A DNA stretch of 47,666 nt from Brevundimonas bullata (GTDB lineage: Bacteria; Pseudomonadota; Alphaproteobacteria; Caulobacterales; Caulobacteraceae): assembly GCF_003350205.1 (NCBI RefSeq), contig NZ_QLLC01000023.1, positions 1 to 47,666 on the forward strand, in the 5' to 3' direction. Shown piece by piece: positions 33,883 through 44,208 of this stretch. A model generated the notes under the pieces. That model made no database searches. It saw nothing but the letters and a program-made list of their open reading frames with translations, and was not told where the DNA came from. A program made the position numbers and the translations under genes. The number at the start of each line of letters is the position of its first letter. The stretch's first letter is position 1.

Positions 33883-35112
33883 ATGGCGGGCAGCTACACC
33901 ACGAAACTGACGGCGCGCACGGTCGCCGCAATCAAGCCGAATGGAACGGACTTCGACGTTCGCGACAGCGAGGTGCGCGGCTTTCACGTCCGCGTCACCA
34001 AGCGAGGCGAGAAGCTGTATCGCTTCCAGTATCGTCGCGCTGACGGCACCCGTCCTGTTCTGACCCTTGGCAAAACCAGCGAGTTGACGCCGGATGAAGC
34101 GCGGAAACTGGCGCATGGCCATTTCCTTGCGGTCAGCGGCGGGGCCGATCCGCGCAAGGCTCATACTGACTGGGCCGCCGCGCCGACGATGGATGACTTG
34201 TGGGTGCGCTATGAGGTCGACCGGCTGAAGATCAAGAACCGTCCCAGAACGGTTGAGGAATACACCCGCAACTGGAAGTCCCACGCCCAGCCGCGCCTGG
34301 GCAAGCTCAAGGTTTCTGAAGTCTCGCGACGGGACATCAACGCCGTCGTCGCCGCCATGGGCGCGAAACGAACCACTGCTAACCGGGTCCTGGCCTTGTT
34401 GTCTGTCATGTTCAGCTTCGCCAAGGAGAACGAGCTTCGCAACGACAATCCGGTGGCAGGCATGAAGAAGTATCGGGAGAACGCCCGCGATGTCGCCTTC
34501 ACCGACGATGAACTCGGCCGGATCGCGGCGGCAATTGAAGAGGAACGTGATGCCTGGGCGCGCACCGCGCTTATGCTCCTGATGGTGACGGGCGCGCGGT
34601 CGAGCGAGGTTCTGCAAGCCGAGTGGTCGGAGTTCGACCTGGACGATGCTCAACCCGCATGGCGTGTCGTTGCAGATCGCATGAAGGGCGGAAAGCCGCA
34701 CACCTATCCTCTGGACTCGGAAACGGTCGCCCTGTTGCGGCACTGGCGCGCGACCGCGCCTTTCCTGTCGCCGCGCTGGGTCTTCCCCGACAACACCGGC
34801 AAGAACCCGAAGAGCAGCCTTCAGAAGCCCTGGGCGCGTATCAAGGAAGCCGCGAATATCACCCGGGGCGTGATCCACTCGTTCCGGCACACCTTCCTGA
34901 CGCGTATGGCCGAAAGCGGGGCCACGGCCATCGACATCAAGAACACCGGGGGCCACGCCGACATCGCTACCTCGATGAAGTATGTCCACGCGGCCGAGAA
35001 CGCGCGGCTGCGGGAACTCCAGGACGCCAACCGCAAGGGCATCCGCGAAGCGATGAAACGCAAGCCGAAAGAGGCCGAGATCGTGGCCTTCCCTGCGTCA
35101 AATGCGGGGTAG
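33883..35112 (+). CDS. int: Tyrosine-type site-specific integrase
   Basis: The 409-residue recombinase should catalyse integration and excision at the tRNA-Arg site. An N-terminal arm-binding DUF4102-type domain (about 1-90: LTARTVAAIKPNGTDFDVRD, GFHVRVTKRGEKLYRFQYR) precedes the core-binding domain (about 100-195). The catalytic domain has Arg239 (TGARSSEVL), Lys271, His332 and Arg335 (HSFRHTF), His358 (GGHAD) and the nucleophile Tyr367 (TSMKYVH). All active-site residues are present. The ATG at 33883 has GAGGAG about 11 bases upstream. It converges with hsdR, leaving two bases between the stops. Confidence 0.95.
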   Translation: MAGSYTTKLTARTVAAIKPNGTDFDVRDSEVRGFHVRVTKRGEKLYRFQYRRADGTRPVLTLGKTSELTPDEARKLAHGHFLAVSGGADPRKAHTDWAAAPTMDDLWVRYEVDRLKIKNRPRTVEEYTRNWKSHAQPRLGKLKVSEVSRRDINAVVAAMGAKRTTANRVLALLSVMFSFAKENELRNDNPVAGMKKYRENARDVAFTDDELGRIAAAIEEERDAWARTALMLLMVTGARSSEVLQAEWSEFDLDDAQPAWRVVADRMKGGKPHTYPLDSETVALLRHWRATAPFLSPRWVFPDNTGKNPKSSLQKPWARIKEAANITRGVIHSFRHTFLTRMAESGATAIDIKNTGGHADIATSMKYVHAAENARLRELQDANRKGIREAMKRKPKEAEIVAFPASNAG

Positions 35113-35114
35113 GT

Positions 35115-38100
35115 TCAGCGGTCGACTTCTCCTCGCAGCCGCTCATACAGCTGCCCCGGCCCCAGCAGAATCTTCAGCAACTCCTCCCGCACGTTCTCCG
35201 AGTTCAGGACCTGGCGGCTCATGGTGTTGAAGGCGGCGTCGCTGTCCATGGCGGCGTCCATCAGCTCCCGGCGCAGGGTCGGCGAGTTGGCGAACTGGGC
35301 CGAGGTGTTGTTCGCCGCCTGGACCCGCAGTTCATCAGACGCGGCCATGTGGCCGCGTAGGAAGCCCGTGACGTAGGCCAACTGATCCTCGTCCGACAGT
35401 TCGCCGTCGAACAGGCCGTTCACCCGCTCGATGATCTCGTCCAGCAGCGCCTTTTCCTTCTCGTAGATGCCGCCTGAGCCGACTTCGGCCATGCCGGTCA
35501 GCTTGGGGGCTTCGCCGGTGCCGAAGGTCAGGTCGCGCTTCCCCTGGTTCTTCAGGCTGTGGTGGGTCAGCTGGACGCCGGACAGGTCCACGCCCTCGCG
35601 CTCACGGCCGAAGGCCAGCAGCGGCAGCAGGCGGCGGTAGAAGATCGCCCGCTTCTCCAGGTCCGTGTTGCCGTAGTCGATGATCTGGCTGAGGAAGCTG
35701 TAGAGGCGCAGGAACGCGCCCATGTCCCCCTTGAACAGGTCGAGCGCCGCCATGTGATCCAGCGCGTCGGCCGCCGCTTGCGCGTTGCCGGTGGCCAGGG
35801 CGGTGGCGCGAGCCTGCTTGGCTCCGTTGAACGCCTTCAGCAGCCGGTCGGCGACGGGTTCCAGGGCGGCGATCAACTCCGCCTGCTTGGCCTTGGGGTT
35901 CAGCTCGACCTTCACCACACGCTCGACGTCGAAGTCGTCGTAATGGCCCGCGCCGTCCAGCTTGGCGCGCAGGTCGAAGATCACGTTGGGGTCGGTCGCG
36001 CTCTCCAGCTCGGCCGTCTCATAGTAGGTCTGGAACGCCGTCAGGATGTCGTCCGAGCTGTTCACGAAGTCCAGGATGTAGGTCGTGTCCTTGCCCGGGT
36101 GCGCCCGGTTTAGACGCGACAGGGTCTGCACCGCCTGGATGCCCGCCAGCCGCCGGTCCACATACATGCCGCACAGCAGCGGTTGGTCGAACCCGGTCTG
36201 GAACTTGTTGGCCACCAGCAGCAGCTGATAGTCTGCCCCGGCGAAGGCGTCGCGGATGTCGCGCCCGTTCAGGCTGGGGTTCAGGCTTTTGCTCGTCTCG
36301 GTGAAGGGCTCCGAACCGGCCTCCGCATCGTTCACCTCGCCCGAGAAGGCCACCAAGGTCCCGAGCGGGTAGCCCTTCTCCTTGATGTATCGGCTGATGG
36401 CCAACTGCCAGCGCACCGCTTCCAGGCGGCTGCCCAGGACGACCATAGCCTTTGCCTTGCCGTCCAGCAGGGGCGCGACGTTCTCCCGGAAATGCTCGAC
36501 GACGATCTGAACCTTCTGGCTGATGTTGTAGGGATGAAGGCGCACCCAGCGCATGATCCCCTTCAGCGCGGCGTCCTTTTCGACCTCGTGCTCATCCCAG
36601 TCCTTGCCCTCGTTCGCAAGGCGGAAGGCCAGCTTGTAGGGCGTGTAGTTCCGCAGGACGTCGAGGATGAACTTCTCCTCAATGGCCTGGCGCATCGAAT
36701 AGACGTGGAAGGGGCGATACTCGCCAGCCTCGTCCTTGCGCCCGAACAGCTCCATGGTCTTGGCCTTGGGCGTGGCGGTGAAGGCGACGTAGGTGATGCC
36801 CTTGTCGCCCGCGCGGCCTGCCATCTGCGCGGCCAGGATGTCCTCGTTCGACACCTCGCCGCCGTCGCCCAGGGCGGCGATCTCCTCGGCCGACAGGATT
36901 TCCTTCAGCTTGGTCGCGGCTTGGCCGGTCTGACTGGAGTGCGCCTCGTCGGCGATGACGGCGAAGGCCTTGCCCTCGGTCGCCGCCAGCTTGCTGACCT
37001 CCTCCAGGGCATAGGGGAAGGTCTGGATGGTGCAGACGATGACCTTCTTCCCGGCCGCCAGCGCCTTGGCCAGCTGGCCGCTCTTTGACCCGCTCTCGCT
37101 CTTGATCGTCTCGACCACGCCGGTGACGCGCTGGAAATCGAACAGGGCTTCCTGGAGCTGGGTGTCGATGACGTTGCGGTCGGACACGACGATGACGCTG
37201 CTGAACAGCTTGTTGTCGTTCGCATCGTGCAGTTCGGACAGGAAGTGCGCCGACCAGGCGATGGAGTTGGTCTTGCCCGATCCGGCCGAGTGCTGGATCA
37301 GGAAGCGCCCCCCCGGCCCCTCGGCCAGCACCTGGGCCGCCAGCTTCCGCGTCGCGTCCAACTGGTGATAGCGGGGGAAGATGATGCGGGTGATCTTCTT
37401 CTTCACATCCTTCTGGGTGACCATGTAGCGCCCCAGGATTTCCAGCCAGCTGTCGCGCTGCCAGACCTCCTCCCACAGATAGGCCGTGCGGTGCCCGTTG
37501 GGGTTCAAGGGGTTCCCCTTTCCGCCCTGGTCGCCCTTGTTGAACGGCAAGAAGACGGTCGGCTTGCCCGCCAACCGAGTGGCCATGGCCACCTCGCTGT
37601 TGCTAACCGCGAAGTGCACCAGAGCCCCCCCAGGGAAGCCCAGCAGGGTCTCCGCCTTGCCGCCCTTGGGGTTCGGGTGGCGGTCAAACCGATACTGGTC
37701 GATGGCGATGTCGACGTTCTGAGTGAAGTTTGTCTTCAGTTCCGCCGTCGCGACCGGAATGCCGTTCAGATACAGCACCAGGTCTAGGCTGTTCTCATTG
37801 GCGGTCGAGTATCGTACCTGACGCACCGCGCGCAGGCGGTTGGCCCCATAGCGGCGCGTGATTTCGGGGTTCATCCCCATGGCCGGGCGGAACTGGGCCA
37901 TGGTGATCCTGGTCTTCACCCCGGCGATCTCGATGCCGGTGCGCAGGACCTCCAGCGTCCCCCGGTCGTCCAGGTTCTTGCGCAGCCGGTCGGCCAGCAC
38001 GGTTTCCGCAGCGGCCCCATGGGTCTTCGCCAGGGCATTCCAGGCATCCGGCTGGGTCGCCTGCACCCAGGCCGTCAGGTCGGCGGGGAACAAGGCGCGC

Positions 38101-38204
38101 GCCCGGTCATGACCGGCGGCGTCCCCGGGAGTGTGCAGCCAGCCATTCGCGGCCAGGTGCGCGCAGATGTCGTTCTCGAAGCTGATCTCTTTGTGGATGT
38201 TCAT
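35115..38204 (-). CDS. hsdR: Type I restriction enzyme R subunit
   Basis: HsdR is the nuclease and DNA-translocating motor of type I restriction enzymes. The 1029-residue protein has a PD-(D/E)xK nuclease near the N-terminus (Asp141 in NSLDLVLYLNG, then TAELK ending at 157). The SF2 helicase motor has Walker A HSAGSGKT (about 306-313), DEAH (419-422), and FTATPK. Later motor motifs are KFQTGFDQPLL and QTLSRLNRAHPGKD. A long helical C-terminal part presumably binds the methylase core. It is the last gene of hsdM-hsdS-hsdR, with a 96-base gap after hsdS. All key residues are present, so the system appears active. Confidence 0.95.
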   Translation of the reverse strand: MNIHKEISFENDICAHLAANGWLHTPGDAAGHDRARALFPADLTAWVQATQPDAWNALAKTHGAAAETVLADRLRKNLDDRGTLEVLRTGIEIAGVKTRITMAQFRPAMGMNPEITRRYGANRLRAVRQVRYSTANENSLDLVLYLNGIPVATAELKTNFTQNVDIAIDQYRFDRHPNPKGGKAETLLGFPGGALVHFAVSNSEVAMATRLAGKPTVFLPFNKGDQGGKGNPLNPNGHRTAYLWEEVWQRDSWLEILGRYMVTQKDVKKKITRIIFPRYHQLDATRKLAAQVLAEGPGGRFLIQHSAGSGKTNSIAWSAHFLSELHDANDNKLFSSVIVVSDRNVIDTQLQEALFDFQRVTGVVETIKSESGSKSGQLAKALAAGKKVIVCTIQTFPYALEEVSKLAATEGKAFAVIADEAHSSQTGQAATKLKEILSAEEIAALGDGGEVSNEDILAAQMAGRAGDKGITYVAFTATPKAKTMELFGRKDEAGEYRPFHVYSMRQAIEEKFILDVLRNYTPYKLAFRLANEGKDWDEHEVEKDAALKGIMRWVRLHPYNISQKVQIVVEHFRENVAPLLDGKAKAMVVLGSRLEAVRWQLAISRYIKEKGYPLGTLVAFSGEVNDAEAGSEPFTETSKSLNPSLNGRDIRDAFAGADYQLLLVANKFQTGFDQPLLCGMYVDRRLAGIQAVQTLSRLNRAHPGKDTTYILDFVNSSDDILTAFQTYYETAELESATDPNVIFDLRAKLDGAGHYDDFDVERVVKVELNPKAKQAELIAALEPVADRLLKAFNGAKQARATALATGNAQAAADALDHMAALDLFKGDMGAFLRLYSFLSQIIDYGNTDLEKRAIFYRRLLPLLAFGREREGVDLSGVQLTHHSLKNQGKRDLTFGTGEAPKLTGMAEVGSGGIYEKEKALLDEIIERVNGLFDGELSDEDQLAYVTGFLRGHMAASDELRVQAANNTSAQFANSPTLRRELMDAAMDSDAAFNTMSRQVLNSENVREELLKILLGPGQLYERLRGEVDR

Positions 38205-38300
38205 GCTTCCCCGTCCCCCAATCGCCAGGCGGAGCCCATGTCCGACTGGCTATCACTCAGAACTCTACGAAGAGTTCGGCCCCTTTCATGTTGATAACCC

Positions 38301-40256
38301 TCAATCGAAAAGGCTTCCTTGATGGTCGGTTCGGGGAGCCGAGCCGTCCGGCACAAGACCGTTCCGGCCCATCCACTTCAGCCAGTGATCAAGATCGGCG
38401 CGCTTGAACTTCTTGGGCTTTTCAGCGTGCCAGCCGAAAACCCCATCGCAGATGGCGTCGTTGTCGGCGGTTTTCTCGGCAGCTAGCAGGTCGTTCCACA
38501 CGGCGTATAGCGTCGCCACCGCTTCCACACCGTCTCTGTCGATATCTTTGAGCAAGGACAGCATGGCGAGAAAGCCTTTCGCTCGCTCCTCGCCGACCAG
38601 GACCGACAAAGTCTCTGCGGGCGGCTGGAAGCTCTTAGGAATTTCATACGTAACCGGAAGCCCCTCGGCCCGAGGCTCGTGCGTCACGATAGCGCAAATG
38701 TCCCACGCCCCTCGCTCAATGACAGACATCAGGGTCCGATCATATGGACCAGCGGCCGCGCGCTCGTAGTGTCCGGCCAAGCCTTCGAGCCTAGCGTGGC
38801 TCTGGGCCAAATAGGCAGCCTTCATCACCGCCATGCGCCCCTTCGCCCCAAGTTCGAGAATGGCACAGGCTCCAACCACGGCTGGCAACGACGGCTCGTT
38901 TGATGCTTTGCGAGCGCTGTCAAGGGAGACGACGTTGCTCTGCGAGGCCGTCCCGCGCACGTCGATCTTGCCGGTTACGGCGGCGGAGATCAGGGCACTG
39001 CGACGCTCTTGGAGCAGGGCAACCCCTGAGCTTGCAGAAGCCGCTAGGGCATCTAAGCGGCTCAGGCGGTCACTCAATTCAAACATTATCGCCTCCTGCT
39101 CGCACAGGGGCGGCGTCGGGATGGCGACTCGAGAGACTATCTCTGCGTTCAAGTTGTCCATAGTCGCGCCAACCGAACTCAAACGCAGTCTTTCGACAGC
39201 GAACGGCGTTCCAATAAATGCGGCAATGAATGCCGAATTCATCTTGTTCAAACGAATTCGAAGTGAACCAGTGCCGCATAGCCATCCGGCACTGTGTTCA
39301 TCTACTATCCCGCAGCGCCCCATTTCCCCGCGTCTGGCCAGCACAATATCTCCTAACCGGAGCATATGCTGAGCGAGTTCAGAGGCTTTCTTGGGGGTAA
39401 CGGACACCTTGTAGTTGGGCCTGATCACCCCCTCTTTAATATTCGAGGGATTGATGATCGGAATACCGCCGTCAATGTAATCTTTGGCATGTATTTGGCT
39501 GCCAAATGGTCCCGTCTGAAGCTCCTCCGAAATGTCTCCGAGCCTTCTCACCTCCCAATGCGCCGGGACCTGGCCCAGCCATTCGACGCCGGAGTCCTTC
39601 ATCGGGGCGGCGGGGTCGAGGCCCTTGGTGACGGCGTGGGAGATGACGGCCTGGCGCTTCTCCTTCAGCAGTTCGATCAGTCGCGTCTGCGCCTCCACCA
39701 GCGCGTCGATCTTGCCGGTTTCCCGGTCGAGGAAGGCGGCGATGACTCGCTGTTCTGCTTGCGGCGGAAGAGCTACCTCAAACTCGTTGAAAGCGTCAGC
39801 TGGCAATCGCCAACGACCAAGATGCGACGAGCCTTGGCCAAGTGCGAAGAAGGTGCGTCCAATGTAGCCCTGCTGCAGAACCCACAACAAATACCGTGGG
39901 TCAAATTTCGCGCCGCTCCTGGCACTGAAGACGCGATAGTCGGGACTTGTCACCCCGTGGAATGGAGAGATATCCACCCATCCAGTAAGCAAATCCATGT
40001 GGTTCATTGCGAAGTCGCCGGGCTCAACCAGCTGATAATGAGCGTAGCTGGAAGCTAGCTGACCATCGTTGCTCGTCGTATCGCGGACTTTGATGCCACG
40101 CTGCGTGATCGAGAGAACATCGGGACCTTCTTCACCCGCAATCCGTTTTTTGATCTCGACGAGACGGCGAAGTCGAACTATGTCCCAGTGACTCGGCACC
40201 TTTCCAAGCCAATCAATCCCGCTGTCCCGGTGGCTGTCGTAGGCGAGTGGGCTCAC
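38301..40256 (-). CDS. hsdS: Type I specificity subunit with an extra C-terminal domain
   Basis: HsdS reads the bipartite target through two target-recognition domains (TRDs). The two halves begin alike ([14 protein letters not shown] at residue 11, [14 protein letters not shown] at 221). Each ends in a conserved coiled-coil repeat ([40 protein letters not shown]). A normal HsdS would stop near residue 435. Here about 205 more residues follow ([38 protein letters not shown]), loosely like winged-helix Panacea/DarG-tail domains. TRD DNA is markedly AT-richer than the rest. The start is a GTG overlapping the hsdM stop (GTGA). Confidence 0.9.
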   Translation of the reverse strand: MSPLAYDSHRDSGIDWLGKVPSHWDIVRLRRLVEIKKRIAGEEGPDVLSITQRGIKVRDTTSNDGQLASSYAHYQLVEPGDFAMNHMDLLTGWVDISPFHGVTSPDYRVFSARSGAKFDPRYLLWVLQQGYIGRTFFALGQGSSHLGRWRLPADAFNEFEVALPPQAEQRVIAAFLDRETGKIDALVEAQTRLIELLKEKRQAVISHAVTKGLDPAAPMKDSGVEWLGQVPAHWEVRRLGDISEELQTGPFGSQIHAKDYIDGGIPIINPSNIKEGVIRPNYKVSVTPKKASELAQHMLRLGDIVLARRGEMGRCGIVDEHSAGWLCGTGSLRIRLNKMNSAFIAAFIGTPFAVERLRLSSVGATMDNLNAEIVSRVAIPTPPLCEQEAIMFELSDRLSRLDALAASASSGVALLQERRSALISAAVTGKIDVRGTASQSNVVSLDSARKASNEPSLPAVVGACAILELGAKGRMAVMKAAYLAQSHARLEGLAGHYERAAAGPYDRTLMSVIERGAWDICAIVTHEPRAEGLPVTYEIPKSFQPPAETLSVLVGEERAKGFLAMLSLLKDIDRDGVEAVATLYAVWNDLLAAEKTADNDAICDGVFGWHAEKPKKFKRADLDHWLKWMGRNGLVPDGSAPRTDHQGSLFD

Positions 40257-42088
40257 GCTGCCATCTCCTCGATCATCGTCTTGATGCGGTCGGTGACGGC
40301 CAGCAGGTCGGCGTCGATCTCGGCTAGGTCGCGCGGCGGCTCGAACACATAGAAGTGGCGGTTGAACGGGATCTCATAGCCCACCTTGGTCTTGTCGTGG
40401 TCGATCCAGGCGTCGGGGGCGTGCGGCTTCACCTCGCGCTCGAAGTAGGTCTCGACGTCCTCGGCCAGGGGCACGTTCTCGGTGTCGCGGCGGGCGCTGT
40501 CCGGCTGGGGTTGGCCCTTCTTCTTGCCCTTCAGGCCGAGCACCGGGCGTCCCTGGTCATCCAGCAGGGGGCGCTCGACCGTGATGGTGCGATAACCGAA
40601 CGCGGCGTTGTCCAGGATCAGCGACAGCGGGGCCGGCTTGACCTTGCCGCCCTCGGGCGCGACCGGCGGAGCCTCGCCGTCGACGACGACGGCGCGTTCG
40701 GTTTCCTTGCCCTCGGCGTCCAGCACCGTCGCCAGCTGCGCCGCCTGGAAGCCGCCGAACAGACGGGTGACGGTTTCGATGTCGTCCTCGGACATCTCGC
40801 GGCGCTTGGAGCCCAGCGACTTGCGCATCTTCCGCCAAAACCCGCTGGCGTCGATCAGTTGCAGCTTGCCGCGTCGGTGCGCCGGTTTCCGGTTCGAGAC
40901 GATCCAGACATAGGTGGCGATGCCGGTGTTGTAGAACATGTCCGTCGGCAGGGCGACGATGGCCTCGACCAGGTCGCTCTCCAGCAGATAGCGCCTGATC
41001 TCGCTCTCGCCCGACCCGGCCCCGCCGGTGAACAGGGGCGAGCCATTCAGGACGATGCCGAAACGGCTGCCGCCGTCGACCGCCGGGCGCATCTTGGCCA
41101 GCAGGTGCATCAGGAACAGCAGGGACCCGTCGGACACCCGGGGAAGCCCTGGGCCGAAACGGCCGTTGAAGCCCTGCTGCTCATGCTCGGCGCGGACGAC
41201 CTTCTCGACCTTCTTCCATTCGACGCCGAACGGCGGGTTCGACAGCATGTAGTCGAACTGTTTGGTCGGGTGGCCGTCGTCGGACAGGGTGTTGCCGAAG
41301 ATGATGTTGGCGACGTCCTGACCCTTGATCAGCATGTCCGCCTTGCAGATGGCGTAGGACTCCGGGTTCAGCTCCTGGCCGAACATGGTCAGGCGCGCGG
41401 CGGGGTTCATCTCACCCAGCCGCTCTTCGGCGACCGACAGCATTCCGCCGGTTCCGACCGTCGGATCGTAGATGGTGCGGACCACGCCGGGCTTGGACAG
41501 GGCGTCGTCGTCCTCGACGAAGAGCAGGCTGACCATCAGCTTAATCACCTCGCGCGGGGTGAAGTGCTCCCCGGCGGTCTCGTTGGACAGCTCAGAGAAC
41601 TTGCGGATCAAGTCCTCGAAGGCCAGGCCCATCTGGTGGTTATCGACCGATGACGGGCTGAGGTCCGCGCGGGCGAACCGTTCGGTCACCTGATAGAGCA
41701 GCCCCGCCTTGGCCAGGCGGTCGATCTGGGTCGTGAACTCGAAGCTCTCGAAAATGTCGCGCACGTCGGCCGAGAAGGCCTGGATGTAGGCGTAGAGGTT
41801 GGCCGCGATGTTGTCAGGGTCGCCCATCAGCTTCGCCATATCCATCGGCGAGGTGTTGAAGAACGACTGCCCCGCCGCCCGCAGCAGGAAGGGCTCCGGG
41901 TTCAGGCCCGCGCCCTGGCGCTTATCGAGCTCGGCCAGCACCGCCGCCTTGGTCGGCGCCAGGACGCAATCCAGTCGCCGCAGCACCGTGAACGGCAGGA
42001 TCACCTTGCCGTAATCCGACTGCTTGTAGTCGCCGCGCAGCAGGTCGGCGACCGACCAGATGAAGGCCGACAAGGATTGGTGGTTCAT
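40253..42088 (-). CDS. hsdM: Type I DNA methyltransferase M subunit
   Basis: HsdM methylates adenine N6 at the sites chosen by HsdS and protects host DNA. The 611-residue protein has an N-terminal four-helix domain ([32 protein letters not shown]). Its SAM-binding motif I is DPTVGTGG (208-215) and the catalytic motif IV NPPF (284-287). The longer C-terminus ([28 protein letters not shown]) is typical of one HsdM subgroup. The ATG at 42088 fits the family start ([12 protein letters not shown]); the longer frame adds 41 unconserved residues. The stop overlaps the hsdS GTG, so the two are coupled. Confidence 0.95.
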   Translation of the reverse strand: MNHQSLSAFIWSVADLLRGDYKQSDYGKVILPFTVLRRLDCVLAPTKAAVLAELDKRQGAGLNPEPFLLRAAGQSFFNTSPMDMAKLMGDPDNIAANLYAYIQAFSADVRDIFESFEFTTQIDRLAKAGLLYQVTERFARADLSPSSVDNHQMGLAFEDLIRKFSELSNETAGEHFTPREVIKLMVSLLFVEDDDALSKPGVVRTIYDPTVGTGGMLSVAEERLGEMNPAARLTMFGQELNPESYAICKADMLIKGQDVANIIFGNTLSDDGHPTKQFDYMLSNPPFGVEWKKVEKVVRAEHEQQGFNGRFGPGLPRVSDGSLLFLMHLLAKMRPAVDGGSRFGIVLNGSPLFTGGAGSGESEIRRYLLESDLVEAIVALPTDMFYNTGIATYVWIVSNRKPAHRRGKLQLIDASGFWRKMRKSLGSKRREMSEDDIETVTRLFGGFQAAQLATVLDAEGKETERAVVVDGEAPPVAPEGGKVKPAPLSLILDNAAFGYRTITVERPLLDDQGRPVLGLKGKKKGQPQPDSARRDTENVPLAEDVETYFEREVKPHAPDAWIDHDKTKVGYEIPFNRHFYVFEPPRDLAEIDADLLAVTDRIKTMIEEMAA

Positions 42089-42390
42089 GGACGCGCCCAA
42101 GTTCGTATTCGTGACGCGGCCCTTAGCACGCCAGAAGCTTCCGGCGAGTGAAGATCGGGGCTGACAAATTGCGCCTCCAGATCGCGCCAGGAGCATTTTT
42201 CCCGGACGCATGTAGAGGGATGGCGGGGCGCAAAACCACCCGCTAGGCGGCGCGCAAAACGGCCGTCATGGGCGTGTCGAATTAAGCCTTGCTCTAGGAG
42301 ATGAAGCCTTCTCCCGGCGGCGCGTCCTCGCCCGTCCGTCACCCTGCTTTTGCAGCCCCGTAGGTCAATGCCCGGGGCCGGAAGGACACC
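42089..42390. other. Divergent promoter region between hsdM and the ATPase gene
   Basis: About 300 bases with no credible gene. It must hold the promoters of both element operons. A 20-codon frame starting at about 42301 has AGGAG touching its ATG and was not accepted as a gene. No operator dyad stood out. Confidence 0.4.
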
Positions 42391-43452
42391 ATGACATCGA
42401 CATCAACCGCCGCCCTGCGCACCGTCAGCCTGGGCGCGCTTCTCGACACGCCGATGACGCCCCGCCAGTGGCTGTTGGCGCCGTGGCTTCGCGAACAGGA
42501 ATCAGCCCTGATCTGGGCGGCCCCCGGCGTGGGCAAGACCATGCTCACGCTGTCGCTCGCCCTGGCTATCGCGGGCGGCGGCTCGCTTCTGGGCTGGCGG
42601 TCGCCTGAGCCGAGGCGCGTTCTCTTCATCGACGGCGAGATGCCCCTGGACGACCTTCAGGGTCGCTTGGCGTCGCTCGCCGGGGCCATTGAGGACATCG
42701 ACCTGGATGTCGCGCGGAACAACCTGACGATTCTGGCGCGGCACCATCAGGCCCCCAGCACGCCGTTCCCCGACTTCGGCAACGAGGATCAGCAGGACGC
42801 CATCATCGACCTGATCCGCCGCCACGATCCGGCGGTTGTGATCCTCGACAACCTGTCCACCCTGGCCACCCTCGATGACGAGAACGGAGCTGCTGAAACC
42901 CAGCGGGTCGTCCGGTTGCTCGCCCGTCTCAAGCAAGCGCGCATCGCCGTCATCGTCGTCCACCACTCCGGCAAGAACGGCCGCGCATTCCGAGGAAGCT
43001 CTATGCTCGCAACGACGTTCGAGGCCATCATCGGTCTTACCCGGGACCCCGGCGCGGACGCCCTCGATCCTACTGGCTCTGCCCGGTTCAACATCGAATG
43101 GACCAAGTTCCGGGGGCGTCGCGATCCCAGTATCGGGGACCGCTCGGTGATCCTGAAGGACGCCGACGGCGTTCTGCGGTGGTCCGCCGAGACCCCCCAG
43201 GACGAAACCCTGAACGCCTTGGCCGCCCTGGCGCGCACGGGTCGGTTCAAGACCCAGGCGGAAGTCGGCGAGGCTCTGCCGGGCCACCTCTGGCCGACCG
43301 AGGGCAAGCGGCCGTCGGCGGGCTGGATTTCCGGCCGGTTCCGCATGGCTCACGCCAAGGGGATCATCACGAAGAAGGAGGTCGACGACCTTCTCGCCGC
43401 CGCGCGGGAGGCCGACGAAGCCGCCGAGGTCGACCTGCATGACGATATTTGA
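42391..43452 (+). CDS. RepA/RecA-like AAA ATPase (DnaB-type helicase fold)
   Basis: The 353-residue protein has Walker A WAAPGVGKT (about 42-50), FIDGEMPLDDL, and Walker B VVILDNLSTLA (Asp153). VVHHSGKNGRAFRGSS follows; these match the RepA/AAA_25 hexameric-ATPase family found in plasmids, phages and integrative elements. A C-terminal winged-helix-like region follows (NALAALARTGRFKTQAEVGEAL). It is expected to act in replication or maintenance of the excised element. GGAAGG lies before the ATG at 42391. It heads the plus-strand operon of the right half and ends about 215 bases before a hairpin terminator. Confidence 0.85.
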   Translation: MTSTSTAALRTVSLGALLDTPMTPRQWLLAPWLREQESALIWAAPGVGKTMLTLSLALAIAGGGSLLGWRSPEPRRVLFIDGEMPLDDLQGRLASLAGAIEDIDLDVARNNLTILARHHQAPSTPFPDFGNEDQQDAIIDLIRRHDPAVVILDNLSTLATLDDENGAAETQRVVRLLARLKQARIAVIVVHHSGKNGRAFRGSSMLATTFEAIIGLTRDPGADALDPTGSARFNIEWTKFRGRRDPSIGDRSVILKDADGVLRWSAETPQDETLNALAALARTGRFKTQAEVGEALPGHLWPTEGKRPSAGWISGRFRMAHAKGIITKKEVDDLLAAAREADEAAEVDLHDDI

Positions 43453-43667
43453 CGTCGTCCTGGCCGTGCTCGCGGGGTGGCCCGAGGGCGTCAGCCTCGG
43501 TCCACAGGTGATTTCAGGGTTCAGGGCTTTCTCTAGGGCCGTGAACGCGTGAAGCGCCCGCCCTGCCTGTGTTTGCGCCCCGGCTCTGGTCGTCAGCTTC
43601 ATGAAGTCCTGACCCGATCATCTCGGCTCTAAACCGCGCCAACTTCATCCACAACGTATCGCACTGA

Positions 43668-43698
43668 AAAGGCCCGACCGGCATCCCGGCGGGCCTTT
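43668..43698 (+). terminator. Hairpin terminator between the ATPase and HNH-like genes
   Basis: AAAGGCCCG (43668-43676) pairs with CGGGCCTTT (43690-43698), with inner CCGG/CCGG extending the stem past one bulged A. The T-run is short (TTT). Confidence 0.65.
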
Positions 43699-43720
43699 CG
43701 TGCGTCTGGAACCACGAAAC

Positions 43721-44092
43721 ATGATCAATGCAATCCCATCGCTCGACTTGGTGTCCGGCGAAACCGTTTACCGCATCCCGCTCAGCAACCGCCCGGGCCG
43801 CTACGCCACCGTCTGCGAAGAGGGCCTGGCTATCATCGAGGCCAACGCTATCAAAAGCCTCTTCATGAGCGCTGATGGCAGCCGAAAGTATGATTACGTC
43901 AGCTTCTATGATCCGTGGACAGCCGGCGAAATGGCGACGCTGGCCCGGCTGCTTGTCGGTGCAGGGCGCGGACAGCGCGTCCGTTACCAGGACGGCGACC
44001 GCACCAACCTGCGCCTGTACAACCTCCGCGTTGAACGTGGCGCGGCCAAGGGCACGACGCCGAACCCTCGTCTCCTGGGAGGCGCGGCTTGA
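43721..44092 (+). CDS. Small HNH/AP2-like DNA-binding protein (unknown role)
   Basis: The 123-residue protein is not firmly recognised. Its C-terminal half, RYQDGDRTNLRLYNLRVERG, resembles the end of HNH homing-endonuclease relatives (GDxxNNRxxNL pattern). The HNH catalytic His residues are absent, so it is probably a DNA-binding derivative rather than a nuclease. The middle (VSFYDPWTAGEMATLARLLV) is helical. The ATG at 43721 is chosen over a GTG at 43700 although neither has a strong ribosome-binding site. It lies just after a terminator, so it probably has its own promoter or depends on readthrough. The next gene starts at or close after its stop. Confidence 0.6.
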   Translation: MINAIPSLDLVSGETVYRIPLSNRPGRYATVCEEGLAIIEANAIKSLFMSADGSRKYDYVSFYDPWTAGEMATLARLLVGAGRGQRVRYQDGDRTNLRLYNLRVERGAAKGTTPNPRLLGGAA

Positions 44093-44208
44093 TCTTCGGC
44101 TCCTCGCTGACGTTTGCCGACGGCCTGATCTTCACGCCGCGACCGATAAAGGCGACTGCCGTGCCAGATGCGCCCGCGATGCTGGACGCATCGAACGGGG
44201 AGGCCTTG

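Noticed and set aside
42301..42363. Twenty-codon leader peptide before the ATPase gene
   Set aside because: The Shine-Dalgarno-like AGGAG directly abuts the ATG, and there is no attenuator structure or regulatory codon run.
43645..43653. DnaA-box-like TCATCCACA as an element origin
   Set aside because: It is one imperfect 9-mer without neighbours or iterons; chance is likely.
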